Origin: an uncultured Collinsella sp.
Lineage (GTDB): Bacteria; Actinomycetota; Coriobacteriia; Coriobacteriales; Coriobacteriaceae
Direction of reading: 5' to 3'
Length of the DNA: 7,782 nucleotides
NCBI GenBank assembly: GCA_900757235.1
Contig: CAAENB010000138.1
Coordinates: forward strand, 1-7,782
Shown here one piece after another: positions 1-6,468 of the stretch. Position 1 is the stretch's first letter. Each line of letters opens with the position of its first letter. The translations under genes were made by a program, and so were the position numbers. A model generated the notes under the pieces. It did not search any database, was not told the DNA's origin, and saw only the letters and a program-made list of their open reading frames with translations.

Positions 1-3000
1 CCTTGCGACGAATGTGCATCCAGGCCGCAGCAGCGCAAAGCACCGCCGCGCCGGCAAGGTACGTCAGAGTGACGCCCGACATACCAGAAAGGGGCAAAGA
101 GGTGGAATAGGTGTTGGTGAAGGTGGGGAGGCTTTGGCCAGCGTTGGCGTCCTCGCCGTACCGTTTCTTTACCCGCTTATCCTCAGGAATTTTTTTGCCT
201 TCGGCATCGACGATCTTGGTGTAGGTCACATTGGTTGTGATTCCAGCATCGTCAACCTTTGCGACAACCGTAAGCTCATAGACCGACTGATCAAACTTGT
301 AATGCGGATAGGTCGATCTTTCGTCCTTCTCGCACACGTAGTACTTGAAGGTCTTGGAAGGGCCGCCCGTGGAGTCGCCCGGGTCGGGACTATCCCTGAT
401 ATCTGAGAGCGAGTACGTGAGCTCAATCTCTTTTCCATTGCCATCCAAGAATGAATGCGTCTGCTTATTTTCATTACCAGAGGTCACGGCAGTACCGATG
501 ATGCCTTCGTCGCTAAAACAGCTGTCTTTCGCAAGTTGAAGCGTAAACGCCTTCATCTCGCCACCCTCAACAACCTTAGTCGCCTTAGGAGTCCAGGAAA
601 CACTAGGGATGTACTTGTTGGTGAATGTACTTCCCTTACCGGAGTCAGCAATCAAATAATAGTCATCAGTCGGTGACACAGAGCCCAGAGAGACAGCTGA
701 ACCCTCAGGATTCTTAGTCACGTCCACACTATCAATCGTGTAGTTATAGACATTAAGATTATTAAACTTATCCGTCTCTCCCTGCATCGGAACAGACATA
801 AGTACAGTCTTGTTGTATTCGACTGTCACGTTAATCTCGTATACAGCATGATCGTAATCAACACCAGGAATATTGCCCGCATCTTCGACCAAGTAGTATG
901 AGTATCTAATTTTGCCAGTATCACTCGCTAAGGGCTGCTTGCTAAGTTCATTGCTAAGGTCATTGCTAAGGTCAAAGGTGATGTTGCCATCAGCGTTATT
1001 CGGGGCAGATACAACCTGCTTGCAGCCACCACTGTTGAATGTTTCGCCATCCCAAGAGGGCGTCGACGCGCCATTCGAATCCTTACGGTAGACGGAGAAA
1101 GAGAAGGGGAACTGACCTGTGTCGAGCGTCATGTTTTCCTTGGTCTGCTGATTTTTCAGCGCCTTGGTCGCCTTCAGCTTAAGGCTCGGGTAGACGTACG
1201 CATCCGCAGGCACGCCTAGGTACAAGTCGCCATTCGACATGATGCCGCCACCATGGTCCCAGGAATAGTTGCCCGTGATGAAAGTTGTCGCTTCATTCTG
1301 CGCAGCATCCCGCGCTTGAATCGCCGCCTTATCCCCGACCGTAACACCCGACATAACACCCGAGGTCAGGCCGATGCTATTTTTTACCCCAACAACACCG
1401 CTGGCGGGGATGTTGATAGCTTTTTCAAGTTCGATGCTTCCCGAGTACCGGGCGTCTCCACCACCAAGCATCTCACCAGTCACAACTGCGATCGGCGTTT
1501 TGTGATCATGCGCTGCGAGGAAGAAATCGGCATGACCATTGTCACGAAAAACATCTTTCAAATAGGCGGCTTTGTCTTGATCCTTACTGTCGTTGCCGGC
1601 AGAAAGATGGGGCGCTTTGTCATTGCCGGAATTGCCCTCTTGCTTGTAAGCAGGATTAGGATGATCTTTGCTAGGAAACTCATTACCGGCAGACTTATTG
1701 CCAAAGATTGCCGTGCCTTCAGTGTTCGTTACCAAGGTCTTACCCGATGGGCAGACCGCAACGCCGCCACCATAGCCGCCAGCGGTATTGCTGCTTATAT
1801 ACGAGTTGTATACAAACAGCCTGCCTGCGTTAGCCGCGTTTTTCGAATCACCCTGAACAAAGATGCCGCCGCCACCCCAGTCAAAGCGAGACATGCAGTG
1901 ATTGTTTGTGATGTAGACTGTACTTTCTTTAGTGCCGTTAATATCTTTAGGGCCGTTAATCATCGCGTCAACCCTCTGGCCCACTCGGATGCCGGCACCT
2001 TCAGATCGGTAGCTCACGTTAGAGGCAATATATCCTCCCGTAATGTTGAGCCATGCCATACCTTGGTAAGAAATATTGGTAACGTAAACGCCGCCGCCAG
2101 CTTCCTCGGAATAGTTGCCAGTAATCTGGCCGCCTTTAATGGCGACATCGGCGCCGTTTCTGGCAGCAAGCCCAGCGCCGCCATGACAACCATCGCCATC
2201 TTTACCGCAGAATTTGGCATAGCAATTGTTCGTAATGTAACCGCCGGAAACAGTAACGCTGCCGCCATATTCGGCCATGATGCCGCCACCATATCCGTTA
2301 CTGTTAGTGCTATTACCGGAGATTACGCCGCCGGTCACCTTGACTGCAGATCTATTGGCATATACACCGCCGCCACTAGGAGCGCAGTTGCCAGCAATTA
2401 CGCCGTTAGAAATGCTAAGAGTCGAATTATTATTGACAGATATTCCTGCACCGGCACCATTGTACCGACAATAACCTCCACAAACGTAACCACCGTTCAT
2501 ATTGACGATCGACTCATTCTCCGCGTACACCAGGTTTCGGACATGGCAGTCTTTCTCTTGTGTGAGCACGCCGTTCTCAAGACTGAAATGACCACCATTG
2601 ATGTTGATGAGCTTCAGGTTTTCATTGCCACCGCATGCCACGATGGCGCCTTTAATATCGACGCTATGTTCGTAAAGCGTCTCGGTTGTCTTGGTTGTGT
2701 CTGTTGCACTCGGGGACGATTGGGTCACATAGTAGGTAAGGTTAGACGGAATGCCATTGTCGTAAGACAACACTGCTTCTTTACCATAATTGGCGGGATT
2801 TAAATCCTGACCCTGATCATCTAGCTTATTGACTTCGCTGACACTTTCACTCGCTTTCTCAGGATCAGTATCCTTAATTGTAAGTGTCGTGCCACCGGTG
2901 ATATTGAACAAAGACTGATCTTGACTCGCATGCTTAATCTTGCAGCCGTTTAGATCCAGCGTGATATTGCTGCCGTTGTTGAGCGTGATCGTCTCGCTGG

Positions 3001-3478
3001 TCCCGACATCATTCATAAGCTTGAAGCTAGCAACACCGCTTGCATTCGCCAGTTTTTTCAAGTCGTCAGCTGTTCGTATTTCAGTGGATGCCGTTTTAGT
3101 CTGCCCGCCTTCCGCAGCCAGCATTACGGCATTGCCATCCGACAACTCGCCATCTTCGGCCTGCAGCTTACCTTCAGGCTGACCCTGCTCAACACCATTT
3201 GAAGGGTCGGCTTCACCGCCCTCGGTCTCGTCACTATTCTGGTTTTCGGTATCCCCGTTGTTGGTGCTGTCTACATCAGTAGACTCAGTTGAGGAACCCC
3301 CCCCCATCACAGTTTCCTCGGTAGGAGCTGCCTGGGCATCGTTGGCGATGGCCTGCGAGATCGGGGGCATGACGAGCGACAGCACCAGGCTCAAAACGGA
3401 TGCTCCGCACAAAACGCCTGCCAGTACACGGCGCGTCGCTTTATTACTCTGCTTAGATTTGTCCGAATTCGCTTGCAT
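1..3478 (-). CDS. Large sortase-anchored surface adhesin with beta-helix repeats and two pilin-type isopeptide domains (3' end off window)
   Basis: One open frame of 1159 codons runs from the ATG at 3478 to the left edge without a stop. GGGGAGGAG six bases upstream supports this start. Residues 1-50 are a signal peptide: a K/R-rich start, a hydrophobic core at about 18-37, and AxA-type cleavage options near 45 and 50. Residues 51-110 are a low-complexity acidic/Ser/Thr stretch. Residues 134-755 look like a right-handed beta-helix, with a Gly-rich repeat block at about 325-595. Two Spy0128/FctA-like domains follow: about 766-957 (K772, E865 in an E-box, N954 in FTNKY) and about 961-1125 (K968, E1050, N1122 in FTNTY). 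The end is LPLSG (1128-1132), a hydrophobic helix and a tail with RRK, so only a few residues are missing. I infer a cell-wall-anchored adhesin; the ligand is unknown. It could instead be a pilus tip or shaft subunit, but no sortase gene is visible. It is more AT-rich than its neighbours, and a G9 tract may switch it on and off. Confidence 0.93.
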   Translation of the reverse strand, partial: MQANSDKSKQSNKATRRVLAGVLCGASVLSLVLSLVMPPISQAIANDAQAAPTEETVMGGGSSTESTDVDSTNNGDTENQNSDETEGGEADPSNGVEQGQPEGKLQAEDGELSDGNAVMLAAEGGQTKTASTEIRTADDLKKLANASGVASFKLMNDVGTSETITLNNGSNITLDLNGCKIKHASQDQSLFNITGGTTLTIKDTDPEKASESVSEVNKLDDQGQDLNPANYGKEAVLSYDNGIPSNLTYYVTQSSPSATDTTKTTETLYEHSVDIKGAIVACGGNENLKLININGGHFSLENGVLTQEKDCHVRNLVYAENESIVNMNGGYVCGGYCRYNGAGAGISVNNNSTLSISNGVIAGNCAPSGGGVYANRSAVKVTGGVISGNSTNSNGYGGGIMAEYGGSVTVSGGYITNNCYAKFCGKDGDGCHGGAGLAARNGADVAIKGGQITGNYSEEAGGGVYVTNISYQGMAWLNITGGYIASNVSYRSEGAGIRVGQRVDAMINGPKDINGTKESTVYITNNHCMSRFDWGGGGIFVQGDSKNAANAGRLFVYNSYISSNTAGGYGGGVAVCPSGKTLVTNTEGTAIFGNKSAGNEFPSKDHPNPAYKQEGNSGNDKAPHLSAGNDSKDQDKAAYLKDVFRDNGHADFFLAAHDHKTPIAVVTGEMLGGGDARYSGSIELEKAINIPASGVVGVKNSIGLTSGVMSGVTVGDKAAIQARDAAQNEATTFITGNYSWDHGGGIMSNGDLYLGVPADAYVYPSLKLKATKALKNQQTKENMTLDTGQFPFSFSVYRKDSNGASTPSWDGETFNSGGCKQVVSAPNNADGNITFDLSNDLSNELSKQPLASDTGKIRYSYYLVEDAGNIPGVDYDHAVYEINVTVEYNKTVLMSVPMQGETDKFNNLNVYNYTIDSVDVTKNPEGSAVSLGSVSPTDDYYLIADSGKGSTFTNKYIPSVSWTPKATKVVEGGEMKAFTLQLAKDSCFSDEGIIGTAVTSGNENKQTHSFLDGNGKEIELTYSLSDIRDSPDPGDSTGGPSKTFKYYVCEKDERSTYPHYKFDQSVYELTVVAKVDDAGITTNVTYTKIVDAEGKKIPEDKRVKKRYGEDANAGQSLPTFTNTYSTSLPLSGMSGVTLTYLAGAAVLCAAAAWMHIRRK
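941..976 (-). repeat. Three tandem 12-bp units encoding DLSN-type repeats
   Basis: On the plus strand three units, gctaagttcatt, gctaaggtcatt and gctaaggtcaaa, follow one another without a gap. In the adhesin they fall in the first pilin-like domain and read DLSNDLSNELSK. The unit is a multiple of three, so gain or loss changes length without breaking the frame. It looks like a recent slippage expansion. Confidence 0.75.
1697..2506 (-). repeat. Seven degenerate Gly-rich beta-helix turns within the adhesin
   Basis: The translated adhesin shows about seven successive units of 21-33 residues at about residues 325-595. They follow a pattern close to GGG-[IV]-x-V followed by V-x-[GN]-GG-x-I-x-x-N. 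Clear examples are GGGVYANRSAVKV then TGGVISGN, and GGGIMAEYGGSVTV then SGGYITNN. A further isolated unit (ITGN...GGGIM) lies near residues 735-755. The pattern resembles right-handed beta-helix and polymorphic-adhesin repeats. Several units contain Cys. Boundaries are approximate because the units are diverged. Confidence 0.75.
3297..3305 (-). repeat. G9 homopolymer in the adhesin coding strand (putative phase-variation tract)
   Basis: Nine consecutive C on the plus strand read as ATG GGG GGG GGT in the adhesin frame, at codons 58-61 just after the signal peptide. Nine G keeps the gene open. With ten G the frame meets TGA at 3285-3287; with eight G it meets TAG at 3271-3273. A one-base slip in either direction would therefore abolish the protein. 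Such tracts are a known basis of slipped-strand phase variation in surface genes. That this one varies is inference. Confidence 0.8.
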
Positions 3479-3484
3479 CGATGT

Positions 3485-3493
3485 CTCCTCCCC
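3485..3493 (-). promoter_or_regulatory. Strong ribosome binding site of the adhesin
   Basis: GGGGAGGAG on the minus strand ends six bases before the ATG at 3478. It is a near-perfect anti-Shine-Dalgarno match and fixes the start of a gene that has no stop in the window. Confidence 0.85.
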
Positions 3494-3566
3494 AAGAGAC
3501 CGCGATCTTGCTCTTTCACTATCAAACGTATCTGCGCAATCTGTAATTGCGCTCGCTAATGATGCA

Positions 3567-3595
3567 ATTATAACGATTGTTTAAACATCTGAGCA
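3567..3595 (-). promoter_or_regulatory. Possible adhesin promoter with a TGTTTAAACA palindrome in the spacer
   Basis: On the minus strand a perfect TATAAT lies at 3567-3572, about 90 bases before the start codon. The hexamer 17 bases upstream is TGCTCA (3590-3595), a poor -35. A 10-base palindrome, TGTTTAAACA (3578-3587), sits between them. A weak -35 with a palindrome in the spacer would suit a regulated promoter, but the region is AT-rich and a chance -10 match is possible. Confidence 0.4.
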
Positions 3596-3741
3596 GCAAA
3601 ACCGACATTTTTGTGCAAGTTCTCAATTCTCTTGACATTTACTCAGATTTGCCTTCGTTTATTCGCTATCTATTTTTTGTTTCTGCTGGTAATTTAGTTG
3701 CCTATTATTTTTTAATGGCATTAGATTTATTTGCACAACAA

Positions 3742-3822
3742 TTTGCTCAAGAGCAAACATCCTGTGAACGGTCGAATAACGACCGTGAGCGGTAGGTCAT
3801 CAACCGGGATGAATACCCTACC
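3742..3822. promoter_or_regulatory. Cluster of three dyad symmetries (operator or structured-leader candidate)
   Basis: Three inverted repeats occur in 81 bases. TTTGCTC/GAGCAAA is at 3742-3757 with a 2-base centre. ACGGTCG/CGACCGT is at 3768-3786 with an AATAA loop. A two-part stem at 3791-3822 pairs GGTAGG with CCTACC and, inside it, TCATC with GATGA. None is followed by a T run, so they are not terminators. They lie 260-345 bases upstream of the adhesin start and could be operators or a structured RNA. No known riboswitch is recognised. Confidence 0.4.
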
Positions 3823-3937
3823 AAATTGATGAGAATATCTTTAACCCATCGGTGGTTAGAAGCGTAATCTTCAGACAACCATATTTGAATTTATGCGCAG
3901 ATTTTAGGTATCAATTCGCCCAAATCGCCTGAGACCA

Positions 3938-3965
3938 CCACAAAGGCGCTCTGCCCTCTTTGTGG
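3938..3965. repeat. Dispersed palindrome, copy 1 (degenerate), downstream of the HAD gene
   Basis: CCACAAAG (3938-3945) pairs with CTTTGTGG (3958-3965), 13 bases beyond the phosphatase stop codon. The arm sequence matches copies 2 and 3, but the loop differs and there is no T-rich tail on either strand. It is probably a decayed copy and at best a weak terminator. Confidence 0.65.
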
Positions 3966-3978
3966 CTGCCCCCAGGCG

Positions 3979-4800
3979 CTACAGAAGATGTTCCTCGATA
4001 AAGATCGCAATGCCGTCATTGTCGTTGCTGGCGGTTACAAAATCGGCGGCGGCGCGGGTGGCGGCGCTGCCGTTTGCCATGGCAACGCCCACGCCGGCGT
4101 CGGCCACCATGCAGGTGTCGTTATCGGCATCGCCAAACACGCAGATGTTCTGGAGCTCCATGTCGTTGAGCTCCGCCACGCGCACAAGGCCGCGAGTCTT
4201 GGACACGCGCGGATCCATGAATTCGTAGAGCCGCTGCGTGGTCTGCAGGGCCGCCGCCTTAACAGTGTTATCTGCAAACGTCGACGCCCGTTCAATCACC
4301 CGCGGCATCACCTCGGGCGCCATGGTAAACATCACCTTGGGCTGCGGCTCGCGCAAGAACTCGGCAAAATCGACCACCTGGTAGGGCACGCCGTCGACGC
4401 GCGACAGGTGCTCGACGCACGCGTTGCTCTCGGGCACGTAGAACACGCCGTCTCGGGGGCAGACGGGTGTTGCCGGAAGGTCCGCCATGTGCTTGCAGAT
4501 GCGCGCGATGGTCTCGCCCGGCAGCGGAAAGCTCAGCTCGTTGATGGCGTGCGCGCGATCGATGACCTCGGCGCCACCGCAACCCACGAGCACGTCCACC
4601 AGGCCTTCGATGCCCCAGAGCTCGTACATGGCCTCGGTCGCGTGGGCGTCGCGCCCGGTGCACAGGCCAAAGAGCACACCGCGCTCGCGCAGGGCGCGGA
4701 TCGCCGCCACGGTGCGCGGGGACACCGTGTGCTGGCTCGTGAGCAGTGTGCCGTCGATATCGCAGAACACGGCTTTGATGTGGCTGAAGGTGGTGTCCAT
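3979..4800 (-). CDS. Cof-type HAD-IIB family hydrolase (phosphatase)
   Basis: The protein has 273 residues, the usual size of the Cof/HAD-IIB family of cytoplasmic Mg-dependent phosphatases that act on sugar phosphates, flavin or other small phosphoesters. All core motifs are present: motif I D14-x-D16-G-T (nucleophile and acid/base Asp), motif II T48-G-R, motif III Lys (K201 in SKTRG), and motif IV G223-D224-x-D-N-D228 with the following M231. The C2-type cap lies at about residues 85-190. The start at 4800 was chosen because motif I then sits at the normal distance from the N-terminus and AAAGG lies five bases upstream. The open frame continues to 4980, but that extension is Cys-rich, crosses a palindromic repeat and is not credible. 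The substrate cannot be read from sequence. It appears to be monocistronic, between its own promoter and the adhesin gap. Confidence 0.93.
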   Translation of the reverse strand: MDTTFSHIKAVFCDIDGTLLTSQHTVSPRTVAAIRALRERGVLFGLCTGRDAHATEAMYELWGIEGLVDVLVGCGGAEVIDRAHAINELSFPLPGETIARICKHMADLPATPVCPRDGVFYVPESNACVEHLSRVDGVPYQVVDFAEFLREPQPKVMFTMAPEVMPRVIERASTFADNTVKAAALQTTQRLYEFMDPRVSKTRGLVRVAELNDMELQNICVFGDADNDTCMVADAGVGVAMANGSAATRAAADFVTASNDNDGIAIFIEEHLL

Positions 4801-4855
4801 GGGGGCCTTTCTGGGTTGTGCGGCGGTGTGGGGTATATTCGCAAACGGCGTACAT

Positions 4856-4886
4856 GGTATACCAAGGCGCAGGTGCGGCCTGTCAA
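4856..4886 (-). promoter_or_regulatory. Probable promoter of the HAD hydrolase gene
   Basis: On the minus strand a perfect TTGACA (4881-4886) is followed after 19 bases by TATACC (4856-4861), within a small palindrome GGTATACC (4856-4863). The spacer is two bases longer than ideal. The start codon lies about 50 bases downstream. The -35 box overlaps the end of the T-rich tail of repeat copy 2, so the promoter begins where the upstream gene's terminator ends. Confidence 0.5.
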
Positions 4887-4927
4887 AGCAAAAACCACCA
4901 CAAAGGTGCCTGGCCCCTTTGTGGTGG
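4885..4927 (-). terminator. Dispersed palindrome, copy 2: likely terminator of the MFS gene
   Basis: A perfect 12-bp stem (CCACCACAAAGG at 4895-4906 with its complement at 4916-4927) closes a 9-base loop. On the minus strand it is followed by TTTTTGCTTT, which fits a Rho-independent terminator. It lies about 100 bases after the transporter stop. The 43 bases at 4885-4927 match copy 3 at 41 positions, so this is also a repeated element. Confidence 0.75.
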
Positions 4928-4961
4928 CAGGATCCGCAGGATAACCTGGCCGAGGCGCAAG

Positions 4962-5020
4962 CCATCACAACATTCGACATTATTCGGCTAAATCGCGATT
5001 TTCATCGAATGCTGTGATGG
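4962..5020. repeat. 16-bp inverted repeat with a central palindrome after the MFS stop
   Basis: Arms at 4962-4977 and 5005-5020 (CCATCACAACATTCGA and its complement) match at 15 of 16 positions. The one difference is a G-U pair when read as minus-strand RNA, so the stem would be continuous. The 27-base spacer contains a perfect 12-base palindrome, AAATCGCGATTT (4990-5001). The element starts three bases after the transporter stop codon. There is no T tail, so it is not a standard terminator. It may stabilise the mRNA 3' end or bind a protein. Confidence 0.7.
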
Positions 5021-5023
5021 TTA

Positions 5024-6304
5024 TTACTGCCTTGCAGCACGATCAAAATGCCAGCGACCAAACAGCAGCAACGCCGCGGGAACCGCCGTTACGACCATGC
5101 CCGCCCCCACGAGCGTCCGCTGCACACCAAACGTCGCCGCCAGCCACGGGGCAATCGCCAGCGGCGCCACGCCGGCAAACATATTGCCAAAGCCCATGAC
5201 CGAATTGACGCGACCAAGCTGCTCGAGCGGAGCCGTCGTTTGCACAATGGTGTTGTGGAGCGGGTTGACGACACCCCACGCCACGCCCAGGACAATCTGG
5301 CCGACGAGGGCTACACCCACGTACGGTGTTCCCACATAGAGCAAACTTCCCAGGCCCACGGACATAAGCGCCACGAGCAGCGTTTTAAGGTTGACCAAGT
5401 GCGGCGGCAAGCGGAGCGCGAGCACGGCACCCAGCACCGCGCCGACACCGCAGGCCGACGAGAGCCAGCCCATCCACTCAACACCGACGTGCAGGACATC
5501 GCGGTAGAAGAACGATTCGAGCGGGTCGAAGGCTCCATAGCCAAAGTTCGAAAGAAAAATGATGCAAAACAGCAGGGCGAGAACGCTGTCGGTGAAGACC
5601 GTCTTGATGCTGGTCGCGAAGGTGGCGTGGGCGGACGTGCTGGGGTTGGAGCTTTGTCCCGCACGCTCCCCTTCCTCTGCCGAATCGGCATCCGCATGCT
5701 CGGCGACATGGCTGGCCTGCGGCCTAAAGCCCCAACCGACGACGAGCGCCAGCACGGTAAAGAGCATCATAAGCACGAACACCGCGCGCGACGACGCAGC
5801 CGCCGCGACAAAGCCGCCCAGTGTGGGGCCGACGATAATGCTCACGTTGGAGAACATAGTTATGGCGGAGTTGATGTCTTTGAGCTCGACGGGGTCGTCG
5901 GTGAGATACGCCGGATAGGACGTGGCGATGGGCTGGGCGAATCCCATCACAAAGCCCAGGAGTACCGCGCCGGCAAGGACTGTTCCGGTCGCGCTGCCAA
6001 AGGCGATAATTGCCGCGCCCGTCGCCAGCGTGCCGACGATGCTCAACAAGAAATGGCGACGTGGGCCCCAGGCGTCGAGCGCCGCACCACCCGCAAAGGA
6101 CCCCAGAATCACAAAGACGTTCATAAAGAGGACAGCCAGTGACGTCGCAACAACCGAAGCGCCATCCGCATAGGTGAGCGTTCCGATGACGCCGATAAAG
6201 TAGCTGGTCTGAAAACCGGTGTAGATGAGAAAGCGCATCGCCACCAGCCGCTTGGCCTGCATGGACAGCGAAGGCTGAGACTTAGAAAAAAGAGGCGCGA
6301 GCAT
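5024..6304 (-). CDS. MFS transporter (12-TM, exporter-like)
   Basis: The protein has 426 residues and is almost entirely hydrophobic, with two six-helix halves joined by an acidic/Ser-rich cytoplasmic loop at about 194-240. Between helices 2 and 3 it has the MFS motif A, GGxxxDxxGPRR (72-83). Helix 5 carries VGPTLGG (158-164), like motif C of drug/proton antiporters. The late motif LGRVNSVMG resembles the macrolide/enterobactin exporter-type branch of MFS. I infer proton-driven efflux of a small molecule; the substrate is unknown. The start at 6304 was chosen because AAGGAG lies five bases upstream. In-frame upstream starts at 6343 and 6322 would put that site inside the gene. The gene ends with two stop codons in a row. 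It is flanked by hairpin terminators on both sides, so it is probably transcribed alone; no regulator gene is adjacent. Confidence 0.93.
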   Translation of the reverse strand: MLAPLFSKSQPSLSMQAKRLVAMRFLIYTGFQTSYFIGVIGTLTYADGASVVATSLAVLFMNVFVILGSFAGGAALDAWGPRRHFLLSIVGTLATGAAIIAFGSATGTVLAGAVLLGFVMGFAQPIATSYPAYLTDDPVELKDINSAITMFSNVSIIVGPTLGGFVAAAASSRAVFVLMMLFTVLALVVGWGFRPQASHVAEHADADSAEEGERAGQSSNPSTSAHATFATSIKTVFTDSVLALLFCIIFLSNFGYGAFDPLESFFYRDVLHVGVEWMGWLSSACGVGAVLGAVLALRLPPHLVNLKTLLVALMSVGLGSLLYVGTPYVGVALVGQIVLGVAWGVVNPLHNTIVQTTAPLEQLGRVNSVMGFGNMFAGVAPLAIAPWLAATFGVQRTLVGAGMVVTAVPAALLLFGRWHFDRAARQ

Positions 6305-6309
6305 GGAGA

Positions 6310-6315
6310 CTCCTT
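6310..6315 (-). promoter_or_regulatory. Ribosome binding site that fixes the MFS start
   Basis: AAGGAG on the minus strand ends five bases before the ATG at 6304. It makes this start preferable to the longer in-frame options at 6322 and 6343, neither of which has a comparable site. Confidence 0.8.
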
Positions 6316-6333
6316 GTTCCATACGAATACGGG

Positions 6334-6352
6334 CGGTGGGCATTCGCCACCG
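6334..6352 (-). promoter_or_regulatory. Small hairpin in the MFS leader
   Basis: CGGTGG (6334-6339) pairs with CCACCG (6347-6352) around a 7-base loop, about 30 bases before the transporter start and just upstream of its ribosome site. A TTGACA hexamer (6355-6360) sits right beside it but has no matching -10 at proper distance. It could be a leader structure or an operator. The promoter itself is not clear; the 6361-6468 stretch shows only weak matches. Confidence 0.35.
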
Positions 6353-6468
6353 TCTGTCAAATCAATCTATCGGCATGAAACATTAAGGACGCATCAAGCC
6401 CCTTTTCTCCGTTTTTCGCCCGTCATGAACCACTTGGCAGATTGTAAGGCATGTCCCACACATCTACT

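Larger units (their letters stand above)
3479..3978. other. AT-rich intergenic region upstream of the adhesin; no gene seen
   Basis: This 500-base gap separates the phosphatase stop from the adhesin start. Its centre (about 3560-3760) is strongly AT-rich with T and A runs. It holds the adhesin ribosome site and a candidate promoter at the left, a cluster of three dyad symmetries at 3742-3822, and a degenerate copy of the window's dispersed palindrome at 3938-3965. The 3823-3930 stretch shows nothing I can name. The only open frame here starts with TTG, lacks a ribosome site and has no recognisable content. Confidence 0.7.

Noticed and set aside
1253..2803. 516-codon plus-strand open frame
   Set aside because: It is antisense to the adhesin repeat block. 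Gly codons (GGN) there leave the complement free of stops. The translation has no family features, and the minus frame has a signal peptide, repeats and a sorting signal.
3400..3430. Lipoprotein signal in the adhesin
   Set aside because: The Cys at residue 24 is preceded by Leu, not the small residue a lipobox needs, and a C-terminal sorting signal is present instead.
3577..3795. 72-codon plus-strand frame in the AT-rich gap
   Set aside because: It has a TTG start and no ribosome site, overlaps the likely adhesin promoter and dyads, and has no recognised content.
3988..4944. 318-codon plus-strand open frame
   Set aside because: It is the antisense shadow of the HAD gene in GC-rich DNA. The minus strand has all four HAD motifs; this one is His/Gly/Arg-rich with no domain.
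4801..4980. N-terminal extension of the HAD protein to 4980
   Set aside because: It would run through the palindromic repeat, the promoter and one arm of the inverted repeat. It has no ribosome site and adds a Cys-rich stretch unlike the family.
5048..6142. 364-codon plus-strand open frame
   Set aside because: It is antisense to the MFS gene, very Arg/His-rich with no hydrophobic pattern or motif, as expected for the complement of membrane-protein codons.
6305..6343. Longer MFS starts at 6343 and 6322
   Set aside because: The good AAGGAG site sits before 6304 and would be inside the gene if either upstream start were used.
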